Below, piece after piece: positions 54,081 through 62,188 of a DNA stretch of 64,000 nt (position 1 is the first letter of the stretch; every line of letters starts with the position of its first letter). The stretch comes from Pantoea phytobeneficialis (GTDB lineage Bacteria; Pseudomonadota; Gammaproteobacteria; Enterobacterales; Enterobacteriaceae). The notes beneath the pieces are model-generated. The model did no database searches and had not been told where the DNA came from. It saw only the letters and a list, made by a program, of their open reading frames with translations. The translations under genes and the position numbers were made by a program. Where the stretch lies: positions 639,686 to 703,685 of the forward strand of contig NZ_CP024636.1 in NCBI RefSeq assembly GCF_009728735.1, read 5' to 3'.

Positions 54081-55028
54081 ATGAGAGTGCTGATTGCTGC
54101 GGATGAACAGGCCTGGGGCGGTTTAATCCCGTCGATTCGTCAGATGTTACCCGATGTGGAGTTTGTTGCGTCAGCGGGTCATGCGGCCGAGAGCCTCGCC
54201 GGGTTTGATGCATTGGTGCCCGGTATGTGCCGGGTCGATGCGCGGCTACTGGCGACGGCTGATCGCCTGAAGCTGATTCAGCAGGCAGGCGTCGGGCTGG
54301 AAGGCGTTGATATCGCTGCGGCCAAGAAGGCCGGCATCATGGTGGCGAATGTCCCCTCTGATCACTCCGGCAACGCCGATTCTGTCGCAGAGCTGGGTAT
54401 CTGGATGATGATCGGCCTGGCGCGCCGTCAGCAGGAAATCGCGCAGTGCCTGGCGCAGCAGTTGCTCGGACAGCCGATCGGCATGGGGTTGATGGGCAAA
54501 ACCGTCGGCCTGGTCGGGTTGGGCGGTATCGGTAAAGCGCTGGCAAAACGCCTCGCGCCTTTTGGTATGCGGATGATTGGTGTGAAACGGGAAGCGGATG
54601 AAGCCTTTGCCCGTGAGCATCAGCTCGACTGGGTAGGCAGTATCAGCCAGTTGCCGCAACTTTTGGCCGAGTCTGATTTTGTGGTGTTAAGTCTGCCGCA
54701 CAGCGCGGAAACCCATCAGATTATTGATGCGGCGGCACTGGCGCAGATGAAGTCCACCGCTTTCCTGGTAAACCTTGGGCGTGGCGGGCTGATCGACAAA
54801 GCGGCGTTTCTCTCCGCGCTAGAGAATCAAACGCTGGCCGGTGCCGGTTTAGATGTGTTCTGGCAGGAGCCGCCTGATCCCAACGATGCGGTGTTTCAGC
54901 ATAACGTGATTGCCACACCGCATATTGGCGGCGTCACCGATATCTCGCTGGCAGGGAATATCAAAGGCGTGTGCGATAACCTGCGCCGTCTGCGTGACGG
55001 CGAGGCGGTGATTGATCGCTGGGCCTAA
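54081..55028 (+). CDS. D-isomer 2-hydroxyacid dehydrogenase
   Basis: 315-residue NAD(P)-dependent oxidoreductase. The dinucleotide motif is GLVGLGGIGKALAKRL (about 146-161). Catalytic residues are Arg in NLGRGG, Glu in DVFWQEPP and His in TPHIGG. The nearest types are phosphoglycerate-dehydrogenase-like or glyoxylate/hydroxypyruvate reductases; the substrate cannot be fixed. The start at 54081 follows GGGAGGAGG. Its end overlaps the convergent deoR gene by 4 bases. Confidence 0.87.
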   Translation: MRVLIAADEQAWGGLIPSIRQMLPDVEFVASAGHAAESLAGFDALVPGMCRVDARLLATADRLKLIQQAGVGLEGVDIAAAKKAGIMVANVPSDHSGNADSVAELGIWMMIGLARRQQEIAQCLAQQLLGQPIGMGLMGKTVGLVGLGGIGKALAKRLAPFGMRMIGVKREADEAFAREHQLDWVGSISQLPQLLAESDFVVLSLPHSAETHQIIDAAALAQMKSTAFLVNLGRGGLIDKAAFLSALENQTLAGAGLDVFWQEPPDPNDAVFQHNVIATPHIGGVTDISLAGNIKGVCDNLRRLRDGEAVIDRWA

Positions 55029-55789
55029 CCGCAGCACAGCTTAACCCCGGCCACCTGCATCACCTTCAACAACGCAGGTGGCGGCGGGCTGTCGCTCAGC
55101 AGAATATCGAATAACGAGAAATCGCCGATCCGGGCGGGCAGCACCTTGCCATATTTGCTGCTGTCGCCCACCACGATACATGTCTGCGCCCGTTGCAACG
55201 CCAGATGTTTAATCGGTAACTCATTCAGGTTGTAGCAGGTGGCACCCTGACGTACATCCATTCCGGCGGCAGAGATAAAGGCCTTGGTCGGACAAAGCGC
55301 GTCCAGTACCGTCACTTGTTCCAGTGGCGTGAATACCGCGTTGTCGGCATGAAACTCCCCACCCGATAAAATCACCCGGCAGTTAGGCTTCTCTTTCAAC
55401 GCCAGAAAGGTATTGATGGCGCTGCAAATGGCGGTGAATGGCAGCTCGTCATCAATGGCATCAATCACCAGCGGCAGCGTGGTGCCACAGTCAAAAAAAA
55501 CCGTGTCGTTGGCCTCAATCAGGGCCGCCGCATGCTGTGCCAGCTGCTGTTTTTTGCTGACGTTGAGATTTTGCTGGTCGCTGACAAAGTAATGCGCGAT
55601 GTTCTGACGCGGATCGCGCATGATGTAGCCGCCCAGCAGCACCACGCCGTTTGCCGGTTCGGTCAGATCGCGGCGGATGGTCATCTCGGACACGCCCAGC
55701 AGCTGTGCCGCTTCCTTCAGATGCAGTTTATCGGTGCGTTTCAGCGCCAGCGCCAGGCGGGTGATACGATCAAAGCGGCGGGTTTCCAT
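55025..55789 (-). CDS. deoR: deoxyribose operon-type repressor DeoR
   Basis: 254 residues with the N terminus METRRFDRITRLALALKRTDKLHLKEAAQLLGVSEMTIRRDL, close to E. coli DeoR. The HTH at about 22-42 is followed by a sugar-phosphate-binding domain (FFDCGTTLPLVIDAID, FNLEELP-like YNLNELPIKH, GDSSKYGKVLPARIGD). E. coli DeoR represses deoCABD and nucleoside uptake genes in response to deoxyribose-5-phosphate. No deo genes are adjacent here; it follows urtE by 50 bases on the same strand, which may be only positional. Confidence 0.85.
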   Translation of the reverse strand: METRRFDRITRLALALKRTDKLHLKEAAQLLGVSEMTIRRDLTEPANGVVLLGGYIMRDPRQNIAHYFVSDQQNLNVSKKQQLAQHAAALIEANDTVFFDCGTTLPLVIDAIDDELPFTAICSAINTFLALKEKPNCRVILSGGEFHADNAVFTPLEQVTVLDALCPTKAFISAAGMDVRQGATCYNLNELPIKHLALQRAQTCIVVGDSSKYGKVLPARIGDFSLFDILLSDSPPPPALLKVMQVAGVKLCCG

Positions 55790-55839
55790 CTCTCGGTTTT
55801 TCCTGGAAAAAACATGCGCCATGTTAACCAGAAATCACC

Positions 55840-56538
55840 TCAGATCGCCACCAGTCCACGCACCCCATCCGCTTCCATTGTTTCCCCACGGCCACGCTGC
55901 ACGATTTCACCGCGTGACATGACGAGGTAGTTGTCGGCCAGCTCAGCGGCGAAGTCGTAAAATTGCTCCACCAGCAGGATCGCCATATCACCGCGTTGTG
56001 CCAACTGACGGATCACCGCGCCGATCTCTTTGATCACCGACGGCTGGATCCCTTCGGTGGGTTCATCAAGGATCAGCAGTTGTGGTTTGGCGGCGAGGGC
56101 GCGGCCAATCGCCAATTGTTGCTGCTGTCCTCCGGAAAGATCGCCGCCGCGTCGCGCTTTCATCTCCTTCAGTACCGGGAACAATTGATAAATCTCCTCC
56201 GGCACCGCTTTGGCCTGTGCACCTGAGAAGCGCGCCAGTCCCATTAACAGATTCTCTTCTACCGTCAGACGCGGAAAAATTTCCCGTCCCTGGGGAACGT
56301 AGGCGATGCCAGATTGCACCCGCTGATGCGGTTTGCGCTGGTTGATCACCTTATCTTGCCAGCGGATCTCGCCGGACTTAGCTGGTATCAATCCCATCAG
56401 GCACTTCAGCAGCGTGGTTTTGCCTACGCCGTTACGTCCCAGCAGGCAGGTGATTTCGCCGGGTTTGGTTTCAAACGACAAGCCGCGCAGAATGTGGCTG
56501 CCGCCATAATATTGATTCAGATCCGATACCTGTAACAT
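55840..56538 (-). CDS. urtE: urea ABC transporter ATPase UrtE
   Basis: 232-residue ABC ATPase of the LivF type. Walker A is GRNGVGKTT (about 33-41), signature LSGGQQQQLAIGRAL, Walker B LLILDEPTEGIQPS. Last gene of urtABCDE; starts 1 base beyond the urtD stop. Confidence 0.9.
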   Translation of the reverse strand: MLQVSDLNQYYGGSHILRGLSFETKPGEITCLLGRNGVGKTTLLKCLMGLIPAKSGEIRWQDKVINQRKPHQRVQSGIAYVPQGREIFPRLTVEENLLMGLARFSGAQAKAVPEEIYQLFPVLKEMKARRGGDLSGGQQQQLAIGRALAAKPQLLILDEPTEGIQPSVIKEIGAVIRQLAQRGDMAILLVEQFYDFAAELADNYLVMSRGEIVQRGRGETMEADGVRGLVAI

Positions 56539-56539
56539 C

Positions 56540-57331
56540 TCAGCGCCCCAGATAAACGTCGATTACCCGATCGTCGGCCTGTACTTCGCGCAACGATCCC
56601 TCGGCCAACACCTGGCCCTGATGCAATACCGTCACATGGTCGGCAATGGTTTCGACAAACCCCATATCGTGTTCCACCACCATCAACGAATGCTGACCGG
56701 CGAGGCTGCGGAACAATTCTGCGGTGTACTCGGTTTCCGCATCGGTCATGCCCGCTGCCGGTTCATCCAGCAACAACAGGTGCGGGTCCTGCACCAGCAA
56801 CATGCCAATCTCCAGAAACTGTTTTTGTCCGTGTGACAGCAGACCGGCTTTGCGCTGACGTTCGCCGCCCAAACGCAGCAGCTTCAGCACCTCGTCGATG
56901 CGATCCTGCTGCTCACCGTTGAGACGGGCGCGCAGGCTGGCCCACACCGATTTGTCATTTTTTAGGGCGATCTCGAGATTTTCGAACACCGTCAGCGCTT
57001 CAAATACTGTCGGCTTCTGAAATTTACGGCCAATCCCGGCGCGGGCGATCTCCACCGGAGACAGGGCGGTCAGGTCGGTGTCCTGATCGTAAATCACTCG
57101 TCCATTATCGGGTCGTGTTTTACCGGTGATCACATCCATCAGCGTGGTTTTACCCGCGCCGTTAGGGCCGATGACGCAACGCAATTCGCCAACGCCGATC
57201 TGTAACGACAGGTCGGTCAGCGCGCGAAAACCGTCAAACGACACATTAATATTTTCCAGCAGCAGCACCGGATCACGTTGATCGCGATGGCGATCCGCCG
57301 GATGCGGTTGGGTAAACAGTTGTTCAGTCAT
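56540..57331 (-). CDS. urtD: urea ABC transporter ATPase UrtD
   Basis: 263-residue ABC ATPase of the LivG type. Walker A GPNGAGKTT, with Walker B-like LLLLDEPAAGMTDAE. The signature reads LSHGQKQ (LSHGQKQFLEIGML), as usual in UrtD. Start at 57331 (MTEQLFTQPH), overlapping the urtC end by 8 bases. Confidence 0.92.
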   Translation of the reverse strand: MTEQLFTQPHPADRHRDQRDPVLLLENINVSFDGFRALTDLSLQIGVGELRCVIGPNGAGKTTLMDVITGKTRPDNGRVIYDQDTDLTALSPVEIARAGIGRKFQKPTVFEALTVFENLEIALKNDKSVWASLRARLNGEQQDRIDEVLKLLRLGGERQRKAGLLSHGQKQFLEIGMLLVQDPHLLLLDEPAAGMTDAETEYTAELFRSLAGQHSLMVVEHDMGFVETIADHVTVLHQGQVLAEGSLREVQADDRVIDVYLGR

Positions 57332-58400
57332 CTTTCCTCCGGCGCAGCAGGCCAATCACGCCACGCGGCAGGAACAGCGTAACGAGGATAAACATCAGTC
57401 CCAGGAAGAACAGCCAGTACTCCGGGAAGGCGACGGTGAACCAGCTTTTCGCGCCGTTGACAATCGCCGCGCCGAGCAAGGGACCAATCAGGGTGCCACG
57501 CCCACCCAGCGCCACCCAGATAGCGGCTTCGATGGAGTTGGTGGGGGACATTTCGCTTGGGTTGATGATGCCGACCTGCGGGACGTAGAGCGCACCCGCC
57601 AGCCCACACAGCACGGCGGAGAGGGTCCAGACGAACAACTTAAAACCACGCGGATCGTAGCCGATGAACATCAGGCGGTTTTCTGCATCGCGCACCGCCG
57701 TCAGCACCCGACCAAACTTGCTGCGCGCCAGGGCAAAACCGACGCCGATGCTGGCCAGCAACAACAACACGGTGGCGACAAACAATCCGATGCGCGTACC
57801 GGTGGCGGTGACGTTAAAGCCGAGCAGGGTGGTGAAGCCGGTGAAGCCGTTGTTGCCGCCAAAGCCGGTTTCGTTGCGGAAAAACAGCAGCATGCCTGCG
57901 TAGGTCAGCGCCTGCGTCATGATCGAGAAATAGACACCTTTGATCTTCGAGCGGAAGGCGAAGAAACCGAACACCAGCGCCAACAGGCCTGGCACCAGCA
58001 CGATCAGGCATAGTGCCCAGGCGAAGTGTTGTGTCCCGGCCCAGAACCACGGCAATTCATTCCACGACAGGAACGACATAAACGCAGGCAGGCCATCGCC
58101 GGACGCCTGACGCATCAAATACATCCCCATCGCATAACCGCCGAGGGCGAAAAACAGGCCGTGGCCGAGCGACAGCAGCCCGGCATAACCCCACACCAGG
58201 TCAAGCGCCACCGCGACAATGGCATAGCAGAGGATCTTGCCGACCAGCGTCAGCGTATAGGTCGAGAGCGCCAGCGGATGGCTGGCGGGCAGCAGCGCAA
58301 AGAACGGCATGATCAACAGCAGCAGCGCGATAAGCACGCCCAGGCTGAGGGTCAGACGCGGCGCTTTGCGCGCGGCGGTTAAGGTCAGTGGCTGGCTCAT
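57324..58400 (-). CDS. urtC: urea ABC transporter permease UrtC
   Basis: 358-residue inner-membrane permease of the LivM type with about 9-10 membrane segments; characteristic GYAGLLSLGHGLFFALGGYAMGMYLM and LGGRGTLIGPLLGAAIVNGAKSWF. Starts at the last base of the urtB stop, so the two are coupled. Confidence 0.92.
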   Translation of the reverse strand: MSQPLTLTAARKAPRLTLSLGVLIALLLLIMPFFALLPASHPLALSTYTLTLVGKILCYAIVAVALDLVWGYAGLLSLGHGLFFALGGYAMGMYLMRQASGDGLPAFMSFLSWNELPWFWAGTQHFAWALCLIVLVPGLLALVFGFFAFRSKIKGVYFSIMTQALTYAGMLLFFRNETGFGGNNGFTGFTTLLGFNVTATGTRIGLFVATVLLLLASIGVGFALARSKFGRVLTAVRDAENRLMFIGYDPRGFKLFVWTLSAVLCGLAGALYVPQVGIINPSEMSPTNSIEAAIWVALGGRGTLIGPLLGAAIVNGAKSWFTVAFPEYWLFFLGLMFILVTLFLPRGVIGLLRRRKDD

Positions 58401-59965
58401 CAGTCAATCACCCTCCCTTTAAAGGCAAACAGGCCCTGGGGACGTTTCTGAATAAACAGAACGATCAACACCAGAATCAGGATCTTACCGAGCACCGCAC
58501 CAATCTGCGGTTCCAGCACCTTGTTGAGAATGCCCAGCCCGAACGCGGCCACCACGGTGCCTGCCAACTGGCCGACGCCACCCAGCACCACCACGAGGAA
58601 GGAGTCGATAATGTAACCCTGACCGAGTTCAGGGCCGACGTTACCCAGTTGCGACAACGCCACGCCGCCCAGCCCGGCGATACCGGAACCCAGGCCAAAC
58701 GCCAGCATATCGATGCGCCCGGTAGGAACGCCGCAGCAATCTGCCATCGCCCGGTTTTGCGTCACGGCACGCACGCTGAGGCCGAGGCGGGTTTTGTTCA
58801 GCAGCAGCCAGGTCAAACCCAGCACGGCGAACACGAACACGATGACCGCGATACGGTTATACGGCAGCACCAGGTTTGGCAGCAGCTGCATCCCGCCGGA
58901 GAGCCAGTCCGGGTTGGCGACTTCCAGGTTCTGCGCGCCGAACAGCATCCGCACCAGTTGAATCAACATCAGGCTGATGCCCCAGGTGGCGAGCAGGGTT
59001 TCCAGCGGGCGACCGTACAGATGACGGATAATGGTACGTTCCAGCACCATCCCCATCACAGCGGTGGCCAGGAAGGCGACTGGCAGCGCCAGCAGCGGAT
59101 ACCACGCCAGCCATTGCGGCGCGAACTGCTGAAACAGGCTTTGTACCAGCCAGGTGGCGTAAGCACCCAGCATCAGCATTTCACCGTGCGCCATATTGAT
59201 CACGCCGAGCAGGCCATAAGTGATCGCCAGGCCGAGCGCCGCCAGCAGCAGGATCGAACCGAGCGACAGGCCGGTAAAGGCCTGGCCGAGCAGGTCGCCC
59301 CACATCAGGCGATGCTTGATTTGTTGCAGGCTGTCGCTGGCGGCGGCCCGTACCTGCGCATCGGGTTCGTTCGCCGCTTGCGTCAGCTGTTGCAGGCTGG
59401 CCTGCATATTAGGATCGCTGGATTCTCCCAACAGTTTTACCGCTTTCAGGCGTACCTGCGCATCGGGGCTGGTGAGTTGCAGGTTGGCGGCAGCCATCGC
59501 CAGGGTGGCGTGCACCTTGCTGTCTTTTTCGCTGACGAGACGTTGTTCAATCAGCGGTAATTGGTCGGCAGCGCCGTCGTTTTGCAGTTGCTGCGCGGCG
59601 CGCAGGCGAATGGCGGGGTCGGCACTGACCAGCTGATGTGCGGCGAGCGCACTGGCGATCAACACGCGCAGCCGGTTGTTCATAAAGAGTTTTTTGGTTT
59701 CGCCACTCGGCTGTTGTGCGCTGTCGAGCGGCTGGAATTTATCGTCCTGTTTACTGAACGGTTGTTTGTGTTCATCAATGACCACGGTTTCATTGCGCAG
59801 TGCCTCCAGCAGCGGCAGGCGACTGGCCTGTGGCGCGGCGGCCCATTGCTGGAGCAGCGTGGCCTGCTGCGTACGACTGGCGGCAGCGAAATCTGCGCCA
59901 TCGCCCGCCTGGGCCAGCCAGGGCAGGAGCAACAGCAGACAGCAGAGATAGCGGCGAATTGTCAT
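58400..59965 (-). CDS. urtB: urea ABC transporter permease UrtB
   Basis: 521 residues. A signal-like N terminus (MTIRRYLCCLLLLLPWLAQA) and a periplasmic helical-repeat extension of about 200 residues (LLQQWAAAPQASRLPLLEAL and similar) precede a LivH-type permease (GLSLGSILLLAALGLAITYGLLGVINMAHGEMLMLGAY). The extension is typical of urea-type UrtB. The start at 59965 is chosen to give the signal sequence; the ribosome site is weak, which with the upstream repeats may lower permease translation relative to UrtA. Confidence 0.9.
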   Translation of the reverse strand: MTIRRYLCCLLLLLPWLAQAGDGADFAAASRTQQATLLQQWAAAPQASRLPLLEALRNETVVIDEHKQPFSKQDDKFQPLDSAQQPSGETKKLFMNNRLRVLIASALAAHQLVSADPAIRLRAAQQLQNDGAADQLPLIEQRLVSEKDSKVHATLAMAAANLQLTSPDAQVRLKAVKLLGESSDPNMQASLQQLTQAANEPDAQVRAAASDSLQQIKHRLMWGDLLGQAFTGLSLGSILLLAALGLAITYGLLGVINMAHGEMLMLGAYATWLVQSLFQQFAPQWLAWYPLLALPVAFLATAVMGMVLERTIIRHLYGRPLETLLATWGISLMLIQLVRMLFGAQNLEVANPDWLSGGMQLLPNLVLPYNRIAVIVFVFAVLGLTWLLLNKTRLGLSVRAVTQNRAMADCCGVPTGRIDMLAFGLGSGIAGLGGVALSQLGNVGPELGQGYIIDSFLVVVLGGVGQLAGTVVAAFGLGILNKVLEPQIGAVLGKILILVLIVLFIQKRPQGLFAFKGRVID

Positions 59966-60010
59966 GGTTCTGGCCCTGTGGTTGGGGTGGGTAATGGGGG
60001 GAAGGTGCGT

Positions 60011-60165
60011 GCTGTTACCCTCACCCCGGCCCTCTCCCATAAGGGAGAGGGAGGTGTGCTACATGCAAACGCTTGCTCGATCTGTCCCCTCTCCCTAAGG
60101 GAGAGGGAGGTTTGTGAACTCGATCTGTCCCCTCTCCCGCTTGCGGGAGAGGGTTAGGGTGAGGG
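60011..60165. repeat. three stem-loop repeats (family B) between urtA and urtB
   Basis: Three copies of a CCCTCTCCC/GGGAGAGGG hairpin occur (about 60028-60052, 60085-60108 and 60128-60152), with CACCCCGGCC or GGTGAGGG tails at the outer ends. ATCTGTCCCCTCTCCC is a direct repeat of copies 2 and 3. They fill most of the 213 bases between urtA and urtB. Confidence 0.88.
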
Positions 60166-60178
60166 CCCAGGCCGCACC

Positions 60179-61447
60179 TTACTGCGTTGATTTCACCGGA
60201 TAATCAGGCTTCTTATCGTTACCGGCGATATACGGGCTCCACGGCTGGGCGCGAACCGGTTTGTCGGTCTGCCACACCACGTTGAACTGACCGTTCTCTT
60301 CGACTTCACCGATCATCACCGGCTTATGCAGATGGTGGTTGGTTTTGTCCATGGTCAGGGTGAAACCGTCCGGCGCTTTAAAGGTTTGTCCGGCCATGGC
60401 GGCACGTACTTTATCCACATCGGTGGTACCGGCTTTCTCTACCGCCTGCGCCCACATATGGATGCCGACATAGGTCGCTTCCATCGGGTCGTTGGTCACT
60501 ACGGTGTTGGCGTTCGGCAGGTTATGCGCTTTGGCATAGGCTTTGTAATCGGCGACAAACTTCGCGTTGGTCGGGTTATCGACTGACTCAAAGTAGTTCC
60601 ACGCCGCTAACTGACCCACCAGCGGTTTGGTATCGATACCGCGCAGTTCTTCCTCGCCCACCGAGAAGGCGATCACCGGAATATCGGTGGCTTTGATGCC
60701 CTGGTTCGCCAGCTCTTTGTAGAACGGCACGTTGGAGTCGCCGTTGATGGTGGAGATCACCGCAGTTTTGCCACCCGCAGAGAATTTCTTAATGTTGGAG
60801 ACGATGGTCTGGTAATCGCTGTAACCAAACGGCGTATACACTTCCTGGATATCTTTGTCCTGTACCCCTTTCGAATGCAGGAAGGCGCGCAGGATCTTGT
60901 TGGTGGTGCGCGGGTAGACGTAGTCGGTGCCCAGCAGGAAGAAGCGTTTAGCGCTGCCGCCGTCTTCGCTCATCAGATATTCCACCGCCGGAATCGCCTG
61001 TTGGTTCGGTGCCGCACCGGTGTAGAACACGTTCGGCGACATCTCTTCCCCTTCGTATTGCACCGGATAGAACAGCAGGCCGTTCAACTCTTCAAACACC
61101 GGCAGCACCGATTTACGCGATACCGAGGTCCAGCAGCCAAACACCACCGCGACTTTGTCCTGCGTCAGCAGCTGACGGGCTTTCTCGGCAAACAGCGGCC
61201 AGTTGGAGGCCGGGTCAACTACCACCGGTTCCAGCTTTTTGCCCAGCACGCCACCTTTGGCGTTAATTTCATCAATGGTCATCAGCGCAACATCTTTCAG
61301 CGGTGTCTCCGAAATGGCCATGGTGCCGGAGAGCGAGTGCATAATCCCCACTTTGATGGTATCGGCAGCCTGGGCACCAAAGGCAAAGCCCATGCTGACA
61401 ACGGTAGCGGAGAGAGCGAAAGCCTTAAGCAACGAACGTCTTTTCAT
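60179..61447 (-). CDS. urtA: urea ABC transporter substrate-binding protein UrtA
   Basis: 422-residue periplasmic binding protein with a Tat-like signal peptide (MKRRSLLKAFALSATVVSMGFAFGAQA). Urea-specific family features include GIMHSLSGTMAISETPLKDVALMTIDEINAKGGVLG, FGCWTSVSRKSVLPVFEE, LFYPVQYEGEE and NHHLHKPV. First gene of the transporter set; about 30 bases downstream of the GntR gene. Confidence 0.94.
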   Translation of the reverse strand: MKRRSLLKAFALSATVVSMGFAFGAQAADTIKVGIMHSLSGTMAISETPLKDVALMTIDEINAKGGVLGKKLEPVVVDPASNWPLFAEKARQLLTQDKVAVVFGCWTSVSRKSVLPVFEELNGLLFYPVQYEGEEMSPNVFYTGAAPNQQAIPAVEYLMSEDGGSAKRFFLLGTDYVYPRTTNKILRAFLHSKGVQDKDIQEVYTPFGYSDYQTIVSNIKKFSAGGKTAVISTINGDSNVPFYKELANQGIKATDIPVIAFSVGEEELRGIDTKPLVGQLAAWNYFESVDNPTNAKFVADYKAYAKAHNLPNANTVVTNDPMEATYVGIHMWAQAVEKAGTTDVDKVRAAMAGQTFKAPDGFTLTMDKTNHHLHKPVMIGEVEENGQFNVVWQTDKPVRAQPWSPYIAGNDKKPDYPVKSTQ

Positions 61448-61477
61448 CGTTTAAACCCCTAAATGTGTAATGTGTTG

Positions 61478-62179
61478 TTATTCAATGGGTTGAAGCCGGG
61501 CCTGCTGTAACATGTGTAAAGTGATTTTTCTGACCTCTGCTTTGCTGACGGCGATATGGTCGGTCAGAATGCGCTGTGCCTCCTCGGTATGTTGCTGAAA
61601 TATCGCCCGTAAAATCTGAGCGTGCTCGCGGTACGTGGCATCGACCCGGTCGTCGCGCGTGAAGTCGAGACGACGGATGATGCGAATTTTTTCGGTCAGT
61701 TCGGCGTGCACACGGGCCATTTCCCGGTTGCCAGTGGCGCTGACCAGCGCCATATGAAAGGCTTCGTCGTGCAGTGACACGGTTTTGCCATCTTCCAGAC
61801 GCGGGTTATCGATCCAGAAAATTTTCAGCTCGGTCAGGGTTTCCGCGCACTGCAACGGCGGCAGCGAGCAGAGACGGCGCACCGCTTCGCGTTCCAGCAC
61901 GGTGCGGAAATCGTATAGCTCCTCGAAGTATTCAAAGTTGAACGGCTTAACCTGCCAGCCGCTGCGGAACCACACCTCGACATAACCTTCCCGCTCCAGC
62001 CAGAAAAGCGCCTGACGCACCGGCGTGCGGCTGACCTCCATCCGTTCGGCGATTTCGCTTTCGCTAAAGCGGTCGCCGGGCATCAGGCGAAACTCGAAAA
62101 TATCGTTCTTCAGCGCCTGGTAGACTTTCTCTGCCAGCGCTTCCGGACGGCCTTTGCTGCGTTGCGGGCTGGTACTCAT
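61478..62179 (-). CDS. GntR-family regulator (FadR/FCD subgroup) of the urea locus
   Basis: 233-residue regulator. The winged HTH is at about 14-75 (LAEKVYQALKNDIFEFRLMPGDRFSESEIAERMEVSRTPVRQALFWLEREGYVEVW), then an all-helical FCD metal/effector domain with the His residues in SLHDEAFHMALVSATGN and TDHIAVSK. The start at 62179 has AAGGA 6 bases upstream; ATG at 62185 is too close to it. Sits 9 bases after the urea carboxylase stop, so it is co-transcribed and probably regulates the operon. Confidence 0.87.
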   Translation of the reverse strand: MSTSPQRSKGRPEALAEKVYQALKNDIFEFRLMPGDRFSESEIAERMEVSRTPVRQALFWLEREGYVEVWFRSGWQVKPFNFEYFEELYDFRTVLEREAVRRLCSLPPLQCAETLTELKIFWIDNPRLEDGKTVSLHDEAFHMALVSATGNREMARVHAELTEKIRIIRRLDFTRDDRVDATYREHAQILRAIFQQHTEEAQRILTDHIAVSKAEVRKITLHMLQQARLQPIE

Positions 62180-62188
62180 GGGCATTCC

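Noticed and set aside
58388..59560. 390-codon plus-strand ORF opposite urtB
   Set aside because: Very rich in Gln/His/Arg as expected for the antisense of a GC-rich gene; urtB is clearly the real gene.
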